This document shows, in pieces, positions 6,954 through 15,103 of a DNA stretch of 47,118 bases. The position numbers were made by a program, and so were the translations under genes. The number at the start of each line of letters is the position of its first letter. Positions within the stretch are counted from its first letter, which is position 1. Origin of the DNA: Halococcus sediminicola (GTDB lineage Archaea > Halobacteriota > Halobacteria > Halobacteriales > Halococcaceae); NCBI RefSeq assembly GCF_000755245.1, contig NZ_BBMP01000002.1, positions 1 to 47,118 on the forward strand, given 5' to 3'. The notes below the pieces were generated by a model that was not told the origin of the DNA, searched no databases, and saw nothing but the letters and a program-made list of their open reading frames with translations.

Positions 6954-8134
6954 TGGCGCAGTCGCCACTAACGGATTTTGTGGACCCGGCGGCAACTCAT
7001 ACTGAATCAATCAACCGAACAGTGGTTGCCCCACTCGAACTCAGTAACCGAAAGCGTGAACGGTTGGAAAGAGCCGTCAAGCAATGGCAGGCGATTGCTG
7101 GGCGGATGGCAGACCTAATGCCGTCATTCGATTCTCGACTGTGGCGTCCGCAACAGACGACACTTTGGCGGACTGTGAAAGAAGAATTCCCAGACCACTC
7201 GCTCAAAGCACATACCGCATATGAGGCGGCGTTTAAAGTTGCTGAGGCATTTGGGTCATGGGACTCGAATGGGAGACCCTCAGACAACCATCCGGGCCGA
7301 CCGTTCGGTCGTGGGTCGTATATCCGATTCGACCACAGCAGCGTTGAGCTTGTCGAGAACGACCGTGGATACGGCGTGAAACTCGGTCTCGAACCGCGGA
7401 AACCAGAATGGTTCCATCTCCCCACAGGCGACTATCAGCGCGAATACTTCGACCGGGTTACTGATGGAGACGCTGAGACGGCAAGCGCAGAAGTGCACCT
7501 CTCTAGTGATGGTGCGACACTCCATCTCGTCGTGAAAGAAGATGTAGAGGTGTACGATGCAACTGATGTACCGCGATTCGTCGGCGTAGATATTGGAGAG
7601 ACCGTACTATATGCCGCCGCAGTAACAGAGGTACTCAATTCACCGTCAGTCGAAGCCGTCGAAATGCAGCCCGGACGGGAATTCCGACACTACCGCGACC
7701 GACTCAACGAAAAGAGGAAGCGATTGGGTGAGAAAGGCGACCTCCGTGGAGTACGCGAATGTCGCGGCGACAGAGAGCGGTATACAGAGCAGGTGACGGA
7801 CGAGGCGTCACGAGCCATCGTTGACCTCGCACAGTCGTACGCGCCTTGTGGTATTGCGCTCGAAAATCTCACGGGCTACCGACAGACAGCTGAGGACGCT
7901 ATTCACGACTGGCCGTTTGCACTCATGCAAAAGAAAATCGCATACAAAGCAACGGGCGCTGGCATCCCGGTTGAAAGCATCAATGCAGCCGGAACGAGCA
8001 CCACCTGTCGAAAGTGTGGCCAGACCGACGCAGCAGCGCGAGACGGGTCAGACTTTGCCTGTCACCGGTGTGGGTACGAAATCCATGCCGACGTGAACGC
8101 TGCTATCAACATTGCTCAACGAGCCGCGGAATAG
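6953..8134 (+). CDS. tnpB: TnpB, RNA-guided nuclease of an IS200/IS605 (IS1341-type) element
   Basis: A 393-residue TnpB. The RuvC-like triad is intact: D213 in VGVDIGE, E304 in IALENLTGY and D380 in HADVNAA. The zinc finger is complete: C352-x2-C355 and C370-x2-C373. Family members are programmable DNA nucleases guided by an omega RNA made from the 3' end of the element, and they favour transposon retention. No TnpA transposase gene is nearby, so this is a solo TnpB unit. The ATG at 6953 was chosen because it overlaps the stop of the leader ORF and follows a GGAG at 6941; GTG codons at 6947 and 6950 are alternatives. It lies about 0.7 kb from a CRISPR array, but length and motifs fit ordinary TnpB rather than a Cas12. 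Confidence 0.92.
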   Translation: MAQSPLTDFVDPAATHTESINRTVVAPLELSNRKRERLERAVKQWQAIAGRMADLMPSFDSRLWRPQQTTLWRTVKEEFPDHSLKAHTAYEAAFKVAEAFGSWDSNGRPSDNHPGRPFGRGSYIRFDHSSVELVENDRGYGVKLGLEPRKPEWFHLPTGDYQREYFDRVTDGDAETASAEVHLSSDGATLHLVVKEDVEVYDATDVPRFVGVDIGETVLYAAAVTEVLNSPSVEAVEMQPGREFRHYRDRLNEKRKRLGEKGDLRGVRECRGDRERYTEQVTDEASRAIVDLAQSYAPCGIALENLTGYRQTAEDAIHDWPFALMQKKIAYKATGAGIPVESINAAGTSTTCRKCGQTDAAARDGSDFACHRCGYEIHADVNAAINIAQRAAE

Positions 8135-8144
8135 CGCCGCGCTC
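8119..8144 (+). ncRNA. Hairpin at the 3' end of tnpB, candidate part of omega RNA / right end
   Basis: CGAGC + GCGG pairs with CCGC + GCTCG around a 7-nt loop, with one bulged C. The hairpin spans the last tnpB codons and the stop codon. Omega RNAs of this family overlap the tnpB 3' end and contain such stems, so this is a sensible candidate. The transcript limits cannot be told from sequence. Confidence 0.35.
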
Positions 8145-8351
8145 GTGGAATGGTTGGCTTCATACGGCCGGCCGCCACGGTGGGTGACTATCCGACGCGC
8201 TGGATGTAACGGGCGAGACGGTACGCGCCACTCGATAAAGGCCGCGAGGCCCGCGGGGTCGAACGTAAAGAGGTCGGCACACGGGCGGCCATGTGCTGAC
8301 CCGTGGACGAATAGGCCGGTTGCGTGGGTATTAATGGTACACACTTGGGGC

Positions 8352-8627
8352 TTATCCATACGGATAGCGCGCCTGCGTGCCACAGTCACAGGTTATCACC
8401 ACGTGACCGTCCTGCGTGCGCACCCGACAGTTCCGGCCCGGCAGGAGGTAGCCATCGCAGGCGTCGCACGTGAACCGTCTGAACGTTCGCGGAAGCGGTC
8501 GGCGATTGCGCTCGGCGACCCGGCGGGCGAGCCTGACGCACTCGCGGGCACGGTCGGCGTCGCCCTCACGCGCCGCTTGGCGGGCGAGTGCGTGCAGACG
8601 GTCGATGCGTTCGTCGGCGAGCGTCAT
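8352..8627 (-). CDS. rnp4: Ribonuclease P protein component 4 (Rpp21/Rpr2 family)
   Basis: A 91-residue protein of the archaeal RNase P complex, which removes 5' leaders from pre-tRNA. An N-terminal helical region (residues 1-45) is followed by a zinc ribbon: C54-x2-C57 and C80-x-C82, then a conserved ARYPYG-like end. The ATG at 8627 gives a normal family start. An in-frame extension to 8732 is unlikely because it would run into the divergent glycosyltransferase start and is very basic and unlike the family. This is the first chromosomal housekeeping gene after the mobile region, so the accessory DNA ends between 8135 and 8351. Confidence 0.9.
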   Translation of the reverse strand: MTLADERIDRLHALARQAAREGDADRARECVRLARRVAERNRRPLPRTFRRFTCDACDGYLLPGRNCRVRTQDGHVVITCDCGTQARYPYG

Positions 8628-8718
8628 GACCGGGTTCTGCCGGCGATTCTTTGCCGAGCGGTATGCGTTTTGCCTTCCGATTCGGTGGACTTTTTCGACC
8701 TGCCTGTGCGCTTTCGGT

Positions 8719-9771
8719 GTGCGCGCGCTCAACTACCTCGAACTCGAAGGGCCGCTCCAGCGCAGCGGCTGGGCCAGCGCCGCCGCCCAGCAGCGCAAAG
8801 CGCTCGCCGACACCGACATCGACGTCATCACGTCGCCGTGGCGCGGCGGTGATCTCCCATCGGGCGCGCGCTCGCTCGCGGCCGGCGACGGCGTGTTTCG
8901 GGACTTCGATCTCGCTCACTGCAACGCGCCCGGTCCCGGCAGTCTGGCGGTCGCCCGGCACGCGCGAAAGGAGGGAATCCCGCTCGTACTCCATGCCCAC
9001 ATGACCGCCGAGGACTTCGGCGAGTCGTTCCGATTTTCCTCGCGGGTCGCACCGCTGCTCAAACGCTACCTCCGGTGGTTCTACTCGCAGGCCGACCTCG
9101 TGCTCTGTCCGAGTCAATATACCAAGGACCTGCTCGAAGCCTATCCCGTCACTGCACCCATCAGAACCATCACCAATGGCGTGGATTTCGACTCGCTCGC
9201 TGGTCACGAAAGTCTCCGCGAGGAGTACCGCGAGCGCTACGACCTCGACGGGATGGTCGTCTTCGCGCTCGGCAGCGTCTTCGAGCGCAAGGGTCTCACC
9301 GATTTCTGCCGGCTCGCCGAAACGACCAACTACGATTTCGCGTGGTTTGGGACCTACGACACCGGGCCACACGCCTCGCCTGTAGTGAAAAAATGGACCG
9401 AGAATCCTCCGGCAAACCTCACCTTCACGGGGTGGGTCGAGGACAAACGCGGTGCGTTCGGCGCGGGCGACGTGTTCTGTTTTCCGACGAAGGTCGAAAA
9501 TCAGGGTATCGTCGTGCTGGAGGCGATGGCCTGCGGGAAGGCAGTCATTGTCCGCGACATTCCGGTGTTCGAGGAGTTCTTCACTCACGGCGAGGACTGC
9601 CTGAAATGCAGCAGTCGGGCCGAATTCCGCGAAGCGCTCGACCGACTGTCGGAAAACCCGAGCCTGCGCGAACGACTGGGCCAGGGTGCACGCGAAACCG
9701 CCGCCGAGCACAGTCTGGAGCGCGTCGGCGAGGAACTTTCGCGGGTCTACCGCGAAGTCACAACGGCTTAA
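8719..9771 (+). CDS. GT4-family glycosyltransferase
   Basis: A 350-residue GT-B fold glycosyltransferase. The N-terminal domain ends near residue 175 (a TNGVDF segment marks the hinge). The C-terminal nucleotide-sugar domain has the GT4 EX7E motif, E260 and E268 in a VENQGIVVLEAMACG context. The start chosen is GTG 8719, giving MRALNYLELEG and a normal N-terminal strand; earlier starts would overlap rnp4 and read as low-quality protein. The gene is followed 24 bases later by a second GT4 gene, so both likely act in one pathway, such as glycolipid or cell-surface glycan synthesis. The acceptor and sugar donor cannot be told from sequence. Confidence 0.88.
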   Translation: MRALNYLELEGPLQRSGWASAAAQQRKALADTDIDVITSPWRGGDLPSGARSLAAGDGVFRDFDLAHCNAPGPGSLAVARHARKEGIPLVLHAHMTAEDFGESFRFSSRVAPLLKRYLRWFYSQADLVLCPSQYTKDLLEAYPVTAPIRTITNGVDFDSLAGHESLREEYRERYDLDGMVVFALGSVFERKGLTDFCRLAETTNYDFAWFGTYDTGPHASPVVKKWTENPPANLTFTGWVEDKRGAFGAGDVFCFPTKVENQGIVVLEAMACGKAVIVRDIPVFEEFFTHGEDCLKCSSRAEFREALDRLSENPSLRERLGQGARETAAEHSLERVGEELSRVYREVTTA

Positions 9772-9795
9772 TCCTCCCTGCCGGAATCACGGACG

Positions 9796-10899
9796 ATGCC
9801 GCCACACGTCGCCGCCTTCACCGACACCTACCTGCCGACGGTAAACGGCGTCACCTACACCATCCGGACGTGGCGCGAGCGCTGGCAGGACAGGGACGGA
9901 CGGATGGACGTCGTCTATCCGGGTGCCGACGAGTACAACCCCGAGGCCGGCGAAAATCCCGTAAGAAGTCTCCCGTTTCCGTTCTACGAGGACTTCCGCA
10001 TCGGCGCGCCGTCGATACCCGATGCGGTCGGCGAGGCCGACATCGTCCACGCCCACACGCCGTTCGGACTCGGTCTCGGTGGCCTGCGCCTCGCGCGCGA
10101 CCTCGACCGCCCGCTGGTCGCCTCTTATCACACTCCAACCTCCGAGTACGCCGGCTACCTCGCCGAGGGCTGGCTGCTCGATGCGGTCGCACGGGTTGGC
10201 AAAACCTACGAGCGCTGGTTTCTCGGCCGCGCCGATCACGTCATCGCGCCGAGCGAGACCGCCCGCGCGGCGCTCGTGAGCCGGGGCGTGGGTCCCGTCT
10301 CGGTCGTGCCGAACGGCGTCGACATCGATAGATTCGCCCCGGTCGGTTCCTCGGACTTCCGCGCTCGCTACGACCTGCCCGAGGAGGGCACGAAACCGCT
10401 CGTCGGCTACACCGGCCGGCACGGCTTCGAGAAACGACTCACCGACCTCGTGCGAGCGGCCGAGGGGATGGACGCCACGTTCGTCCTCGGCGGGGACGGT
10501 CCCGCGCGCAAGACCCTTCAGGAGGAGGCCGCCGAGCGGGATGCCGACATTCGATTCCTCGGCTTTCTCGACCGCGAAGAGTTGTCCGAGTTCTATTCGG
10601 CGCTCGACGCCTTCGCCTTCCCGAGCCCGGTGGAAACCCAAGGATTGGTCGCGTTGGAGGCGATGGCCTGTGGCACACCCGTCGTCGGGGTCGACAGCGG
10701 CGCGCTCACGGAGACCATCGATGACGGCGAGACGGGCTATCACTACGACCCGGGCGACATCGCGGGCTTCCGTAATTCGCTCGACCGCACGCTCGCAGAG
10801 CGCGACTCCCTCACCGAGACCTGTCGGGCGCGCCGGGAGGCGATGAGCGTCGAGCACTCGGTCGACGCGCTCGCCGCGGTCTACGATACCGTACTGTGA
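9796..10899 (+). CDS. GT4-family glycosyltransferase (second of pair)
   Basis: A 367-residue glycosyltransferase with a Rossmann-like N-terminal half opening TDTYLPTVNGVTYT, a motif common in mannosyl/glucosyl lipid transferases. It carries HTPFGLGLGGLRLA and SYHTPTSEYAGY, a hinge VVPNGVDIDRF, and the EX7E motif E280/E288 in SPVETQGLVALEAMACG. These features place it near GT4 enzymes that act on diacylglycerol- or phosphatidylinositol-type lipid acceptors. In a haloarchaeon an archaeol lipid acceptor is a plausible inference. It probably shares a transcript with the upstream glycosyltransferase. Confidence 0.9.
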   Translation: MPPHVAAFTDTYLPTVNGVTYTIRTWRERWQDRDGRMDVVYPGADEYNPEAGENPVRSLPFPFYEDFRIGAPSIPDAVGEADIVHAHTPFGLGLGGLRLARDLDRPLVASYHTPTSEYAGYLAEGWLLDAVARVGKTYERWFLGRADHVIAPSETARAALVSRGVGPVSVVPNGVDIDRFAPVGSSDFRARYDLPEEGTKPLVGYTGRHGFEKRLTDLVRAAEGMDATFVLGGDGPARKTLQEEAAERDADIRFLGFLDREELSEFYSALDAFAFPSPVETQGLVALEAMACGTPVVGVDSGALTETIDDGETGYHYDPGDIAGFRNSLDRTLAERDSLTETCRARREAMSVEHSVDALAAVYDTVL

Positions 10900-10900
10900 A

Positions 10901-11647
10901 TCAGGCCGCGTCGGTGCCGAGCTGGTCGTAGGCACGAGCGATGGCGATCCAGACGAAGACGCTGCCGAGACCGCTCACGACCGCGAGCACGAGCGGGCCG
11001 ACGACGGCGACCGAGGCGACCACGTCGGCGACGATATTTCCGAGCACCTGGAGGAGGGCGTTCACGACCACGAGCGCGAGCAAGAGTGCGGCGACCCGCA
11101 GCGGCGAGCGTCGCAGCACGCGAAAACTCCTGCGGAAGGCCGTGAGGACGTCGTCGTCCTCGACGGCGACGAACGCCGGGGCGAAAAACGACGCCGCCAA
11201 CAGCGCGACGAGGAGGACGAGCCAGAGGAGTAGGCCCACCAGACCGAGCACGACTGCGAAGAGCGCGCCGGCTGCGAGCGCGAGCGCCAGCACGACGGAG
11301 ACGCCGAGCAGGTTCGCCACGCCGTATCCCACCCGGTGGGTGAGGTGTTCGCGCTCGACGATGCCCCACTGGCCGGCGAACACGCGAATCGTCACGAGCG
11401 TGAGGTAGATGCCGACGAGCGCCACGACGAAGCTCGCGAGCAGCGACAGCGCGTTCCCGGTGACGACGAACGGGAACCCACCGCCGCCGCCGGCACCGAC
11501 GACGCCGGGCGTGGTCCGGACGAACTGGCCGGGAACGAGCGCCGCGAGCGCCTGGACGACGGCGAGCGCCACCAGCACGAGCAACGCGGGCCCCGTCGCC
11601 AGCCGTCTGAGCGACTGACGGATGACCGTGAGAACGCTGAATGCCAT
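10901..11647 (-). CDS. Polytopic membrane protein (haloarchaeal DUF7847-like)
   Basis: A 248-residue protein with about six hydrophobic segments: roughly residues 20-38, 65-92, two within 108-165, and two within 185-240. A glycine-rich extracellular-looking loop follows the first segment, and a conserved cytoplasmic stretch DDDVLTAFRRSFRVLRRSP precedes the last two helices. The overall layout fits the haloarchaeal glycerophosphoryl-diester-phosphodiesterase-membrane-domain-like or DUF7847 proteins; the assignment is from memory. The ATG at 11647 is preferred over a TTG two codons upstream. It is convergent with the glycosyltransferase gene, one base apart. Function unknown. Confidence 0.75.
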   Translation of the reverse strand: MAFSVLTVIRQSLRRLATGPALLVLVALAVVQALAALVPGQFVRTTPGVVGAGGGGGFPFVVTGNALSLLASFVVALVGIYLTLVTIRVFAGQWGIVEREHLTHRVGYGVANLLGVSVVLALALAAGALFAVVLGLVGLLLWLVLLVALLAASFFAPAFVAVEDDDVLTAFRRSFRVLRRSPLRVAALLLALVVVNALLQVLGNIVADVVASVAVVGPLVLAVVSGLGSVFVWIAIARAYDQLGTDAA

Positions 11648-11692
11648 ACTCAATCGGATTCGAGCGTCGTTCCTGTGCCTTGCGGTTCGTGC

Positions 11693-12553
11693 TCAGTCGT
11701 ACTCGTAGAACCCTCGACCACTCTTCTTGCCCAAATCGCCCGCTTCGACCTTTCGTTTCAGCAGATAGGCCGGCGTGTAGCGGTCGCCGAGTTCCTCGTG
11801 GAGGGTCTGCGTGGCGTCGAGACAGATGTCGAGGCCGATGTGGTCGGCGAGTTCGAGGGGCCCCATCGGGACGTTCGTCCCGAGTTTCATTCCCCTATCG
11901 ATGTCGTCTTTCGCTGCGACACCCTCGTCGAACGCCCTGATGCCCTCGTTGATCCACGGCATCAGGATGCGATTCGAGACGAAGCCCGGCTTGTCGTCCG
12001 ATTCCCACGTCTCCTTGCCCAACTCTTCGGCGAAATCGTGGGCGAGCGCGGTGACATCGTCGTCGGTGTGCTCGCCGACGACCAACTCCACACCCTTCAT
12101 CACAGGGACGGGATTCATGAAATGCAGGCCCACGACGAGTTCGGGGCGTTCGGTGGCGCTCGCGATCGAGGTCACCGAGAGGGTGCTGGTGTTGGTCGCC
12201 AGCACCACGTCCTCGGGCACCGCTTCATCGAGGTCGGCGAAGATGTCTTGTTTGATATCCATGTTCTCGACGGCCGCCTCGACGACGAAATCGCAGTCCG
12301 CGAGGTCTGTGAGGTCGGTGGTTCCAGTGACCCGCTCGCGGGCCGCCGTGGATTCCTCCCCGGTGAGTTTCTCGCTGTCGACGAGTCGGCTCAAACTCCC
12401 CTCGATGGAATCGAGGCCGCTCTCGACGAACTCCTCCTCGATGTCGCGCATCACGACGTCGTAGCCCGCGGTCGCGGCGACCTGTGCGATGCCGTTGCCC
12501 ATCGTGCCAGCGCCGACGACGCCCACTCGTTCGATGGAATCGAGTTCGCGCAT
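11693..12553 (-). CDS. hbd: 3-hydroxyacyl-CoA dehydrogenase
   Basis: A 286-residue NAD-dependent dehydrogenase, the usual length for the free-standing HBD/HADH enzyme. The Rossmann motif G14-A-G16-TM-G19 is followed by the catalytic pair H144 (GLHFMNPV) and E156 (KGVELV), with the NTSTLSV substrate loop before it. The C-terminal domain is complete and ends GKKSGRGFYEYD. It oxidises (S)-3-hydroxyacyl-CoA to 3-ketoacyl-CoA in beta-oxidation or works in reverse in butyryl/PHB-type pathways. It lies 81 bases downstream of a LeuA/CimA gene on the same strand; the two may be cotranscribed, though the metabolic link is not obvious. Confidence 0.93.
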   Translation of the reverse strand: MRELDSIERVGVVGAGTMGNGIAQVAATAGYDVVMRDIEEEFVESGLDSIEGSLSRLVDSEKLTGEESTAARERVTGTTDLTDLADCDFVVEAAVENMDIKQDIFADLDEAVPEDVVLATNTSTLSVTSIASATERPELVVGLHFMNPVPVMKGVELVVGEHTDDDVTALAHDFAEELGKETWESDDKPGFVSNRILMPWINEGIRAFDEGVAAKDDIDRGMKLGTNVPMGPLELADHIGLDICLDATQTLHEELGDRYTPAYLLKRKVEAGDLGKKSGRGFYEYD

Positions 12554-12634
12554 ACCGGCGACTCGCGGCGCGGTGGCGTAAGCCTACTGGATGGCCGTGA
12601 GGGCAGGATGGCGCGGGCGAGGTGGCGAACCGAC

Positions 12635-14143
12635 TCAGCCCGCGAGCAGGCGGTCGAACGCCTCGACCATCGCCGCGACGCTCGCGCGGGTGATGTCGAT
12701 GTCGCTCGCGGCGACCGATACTGACCTCCCATCCCGACTCATCTCGATTTCGACCGTGACCACGGCGTCGGTGCCTCCAGTAATAGCATCCACGTGATAG
12801 GATTCGAGCGTCGCATCCCCTCGGGAACCGAGCGCCTCCCGGACGGCCGCCACGGCGGCGTCGACCGGGCCGCTCCCCGTGCCGCTGGCGGTGCGCTCGT
12901 CGCCATCGACGCGGAGTCTGACGCTCGCGGCCGGCGTGTCGCTGCCGCCCGCGGTCGTGAGATCGACGAGTTCGACCCGCCGCTCACGCTCGCGGCCCTG
13001 CACCGTTTCGGCGAGCGCGAGCACGTCCGCGTCGGTCACGCGCTTGCCCCGGTCGCCGAGGTCCGTCACCTGCTCGGTGATTTCGGCGAGTTCGTCGTCA
13101 GTCGTCGTAACATCGTGTTCTGCGAGCGCCGCCTCGACACCCGCGCGCCCGGCGTGTTTGCCGAGCGCGAGCCGGCGCTCGCGGCCCACCCGTTCTGGTG
13201 GGTAGGGTTCGTACATCGCGTCGTCCTTCAACTGCCCGTCGGTGTGGATGCCCGACTCGTGGGTGAAGGCATTCTCTCCCACCACGGCTTTGTTCGGCGC
13301 GAGCGCTATTCCTGTGGAATCGGCGACGGTCCGCGCGAGGTCGTAGAGACCTGTGGTGTCGACAGTTTCGACGCCGTAGCCCTCGGCGAGGGCGATGGCG
13401 ACCTCTTCGAGCGCGACGTTGCCCGCGCGCTCGCCGATGCCGTTGACGGTCGCATGAACGAGGTCCGCATCCGCCCGGATGGACGCGAGCGCGTTCGCCA
13501 CCGCCATGCCCAGATCGTCGTGGGTGTGGGTGCTCGTCGGTCCCAATGCGGCGAGTTGGGCGACCACTTTTCCTGTGTGCTCGGGCGTCGCGTAGCCGAC
13601 GGTATCGCAGTAACAGATCCGGTCCGCGCCGGCGTCGATGGCCGCGCCCATCAGCTCGGTGAGGAACGCGGGGTCGGCACGGGAGCCGTCCTCGCCGAGC
13701 ACCTCGACCCAGAGCCCGTGCTCGCGGGCGTACTCGACCAACTCGACGGTGGTCTCGACGACGCCGCCGGGCGTGGTGCCGACCTTGCCCTCGATGTGGC
13801 GCTCGCTGGCGGGCACGACGAGATTGATGCCATCCACACCGCAATCGAGCGCGAGGTCGATGTCGCGCTCGATACCGCGACAGAAACTCGTCACCCGCGC
13901 GTCGAGGTTCTCCCCCGCGACCCGCGAGATGGTCTCGCGCTCGCCCGCGCCGGTGCAGGCGCTGCCGGCCTCGATCGTCGAGACACCGGCCCCGTCGAGT
14001 TTGCGGGCGATGCCGACTTTCTCGTCGGACGAGAGCGACACGCCGGGGGCTTGTTCGCCGTCGCGGAGCGTCGTGTCGAGAAACTGTACCTCAGCGTCGG
14101 ACAGCGGAGTGGTTTCGGGGGAGCCCCCGAATAAAACGTTCAC
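12635..14143 (-). CDS. leuA: 2-isopropylmalate synthase / (R)-citramalate synthase
   Basis: A 502-residue enzyme of the DRE-TIM metallolyase superfamily. The signature DTTLRDGEQAPG (R27, D28) starts the barrel and the metal-binding H206-x-H208 lies in STHTHDDLGM. GERAGN and HESGIHTDG mark later barrel strands and the linker. The C-terminal LeuA dimer/regulatory domain is present (about residues 385-500). It condenses acetyl-CoA with 2-oxoisovalerate (leucine route) or pyruvate (citramalate route to isoleucine). Sequence alone does not let me choose. The start is GTG 14143. Upstream, TATTTAAAA at 14180-14188 is well placed as promoter. Confidence 0.9.
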   Translation of the reverse strand: MNVLFGGSPETTPLSDAEVQFLDTTLRDGEQAPGVSLSSDEKVGIARKLDGAGVSTIEAGSACTGAGERETISRVAGENLDARVTSFCRGIERDIDLALDCGVDGINLVVPASERHIEGKVGTTPGGVVETTVELVEYAREHGLWVEVLGEDGSRADPAFLTELMGAAIDAGADRICYCDTVGYATPEHTGKVVAQLAALGPTSTHTHDDLGMAVANALASIRADADLVHATVNGIGERAGNVALEEVAIALAEGYGVETVDTTGLYDLARTVADSTGIALAPNKAVVGENAFTHESGIHTDGQLKDDAMYEPYPPERVGRERRLALGKHAGRAGVEAALAEHDVTTTDDELAEITEQVTDLGDRGKRVTDADVLALAETVQGRERERRVELVDLTTAGGSDTPAASVRLRVDGDERTASGTGSGPVDAAVAAVREALGSRGDATLESYHVDAITGGTDAVVTVEIEMSRDGRSVSVAASDIDITRASVAAMVEAFDRLLAG

Positions 14144-14179
14144 CGGTCATGATAGCCATTCACAGCGCCGCGCGGGAGG

Positions 14180-14188
14180 TATTTAAAA
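14180..14188 (-). promoter_or_regulatory. TATA box of the leuA/cimA gene
   Basis: On the minus strand TTTTAAATA lies about 37 bases before the GTG start. This predicts a transcript with a 5' leader of about 10-15 bases. Confidence 0.55.
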
Positions 14189-14524
14189 CGGTGCGTTCCG
14201 ACAGATGTTGCGGTCCGCTTTTTCGATTTTGAGCGGTGGCGCGCCCACGCTCGTGTGCGAGCAACAGCGAGGACCGAGCGCGAACACTGCGCGAGGGATG
14301 AGCATCGCGAACGGAGTGAGCGGAGCGAATCGGTTGGGGAGGCATGTGGGCTGCTGCGGTTCTCGCTTGAGTCAGTAATTGCCCCGAACGAGTCGGCTGC
14401 CGCCACTAATTAGTGCGAATAATCGAACACGAACAGTCGTCCTGAGTCCGTAGCCGTTAGCGGGATTCGTTGGCGCAGTTTTTGAAGGAGTGGCATTGAC
14501 ATCACTCCGGAACGACGGTCCGGT
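14189..14524. other. Intergenic region with an interspersed haloarchaeal repeat
   Basis: No gene is seen. The segment 14230-14342 is rich in short GAGCGA/GCGAAC palindromic words and ends in GCGAATCGGTTGGGGAGG (14325-14342). Nearly the same sequence occurs at 24982-24999. The remainder is AT-richer and would hold the promoter of the gene at 14525. Confidence 0.55.
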
Positions 14525-15079
14525 ATGAAGAAGACGCCCGCCGGCAGCTCGGTCGGCGTCGAGGACCCTTACCAGTTCGTCGAGCGGTGCGACCATCTCA
14601 CCGACGACGGACGGTGTCGGTACGCGCTCGAACACGACCATCACGATCCCGCGTTCGCCCGCGAGCGCCGCGCCGACGAGTTCCGGTGCCCAGTGGTCAC
14701 CGACGCCGGTCCCGACTGGGACTGGCCCGACTGTCCTCACTTCCGCGCGCGAAACCGCTCCCGGGAGTGCGTTCGCTGTGGGCTCGACGAGCGCCGGCAG
14801 GCTCACTCCGACGGGCGGCCGCTGCTCGAAGAACATCACCTCTCGTACGCCGACGACGAGCACACGAGCCACGAGATCACCGTCTTCCTCTGCCGGTGGT
14901 GTCACGCCAAGATTCACGGGTCGTGGGCGCGCATCGCGGACGACGCCAGCCCCGATGCCGAGGCGCTCGCCGCGCGCGAGGGCCGGCGGAGCCGCGAACG
15001 CGCCGAACTCGATTTCGCGTCGGCCGCCGAACGCCGCACGGACGAGGACTGTAACTGCTCGCGTTCCGAGGGGCTTTAG
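14525..15079 (+). CDS. HNH-like zinc-binding protein (haloarchaeal DUF7097-type)
   Basis: A 184-residue protein with many cysteines and histidines. The N-terminal half holds a CDHLTDDGRC group, a C-x-C-type pair near CPVV and CPHF. The second half has CVRC, then EEHHLSY, then LCRWCHAKIH, which together match the layout of an HNH (beta-beta-alpha metal) fold with structural zinc. It could be a DNA-binding nuclease-like protein or a non-catalytic zinc protein. Haloarchaeal homologues are known only as DUFs, to my recollection. It sits 24 bases upstream of guaAA on the same strand, an association that may reflect only a shared promoter. Confidence 0.75.
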   Translation: MKKTPAGSSVGVEDPYQFVERCDHLTDDGRCRYALEHDHHDPAFARERRADEFRCPVVTDAGPDWDWPDCPHFRARNRSRECVRCGLDERRQAHSDGRPLLEEHHLSYADDEHTSHEITVFLCRWCHAKIHGSWARIADDASPDAEALAAREGRRSRERAELDFASAAERRTDEDCNCSRSEGL

Positions 15080-15103
15080 CCGGTTCGTCGCCACAATCCG
15101 CCA

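Larger units (their letters stand above)
6761..8144 (+). mobile_element. Solo TnpB (IS1341-type) element, ends approximate
   Basis: The unit comprises tnpB, its leader ORF, paired hairpins upstream (6761-6809) and a hairpin at the tnpB stop (8119-8144). Exact ends cannot be fixed: IS200/IS605 elements lack terminal inverted repeats and target duplications, and no empty site is available here. The hairpin positions are used as provisional limits. Confidence 0.45.

Noticed and set aside
6953-8134. Interpreting TnpB as a Cas12-type effector
   Set aside because: Length, motif spacing and zinc finger fit solo IS1341-type TnpB. No recognition-lobe expansion is visible, and array and gene have no shared promoter.
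689-8134. Search for an integrase, partition or capsid gene in the accessory region
   Set aside because: None of the genes shows tyrosine-recombinase, ParA or coat-protein motifs. The element's left end may lie outside the window.
8048-8389. 113-codon minus-strand frame between tnpB and rnp4
   Set aside because: It overlaps the 3' ends of both tnpB and rnp4 and shows no recognisable domain; likely chance.
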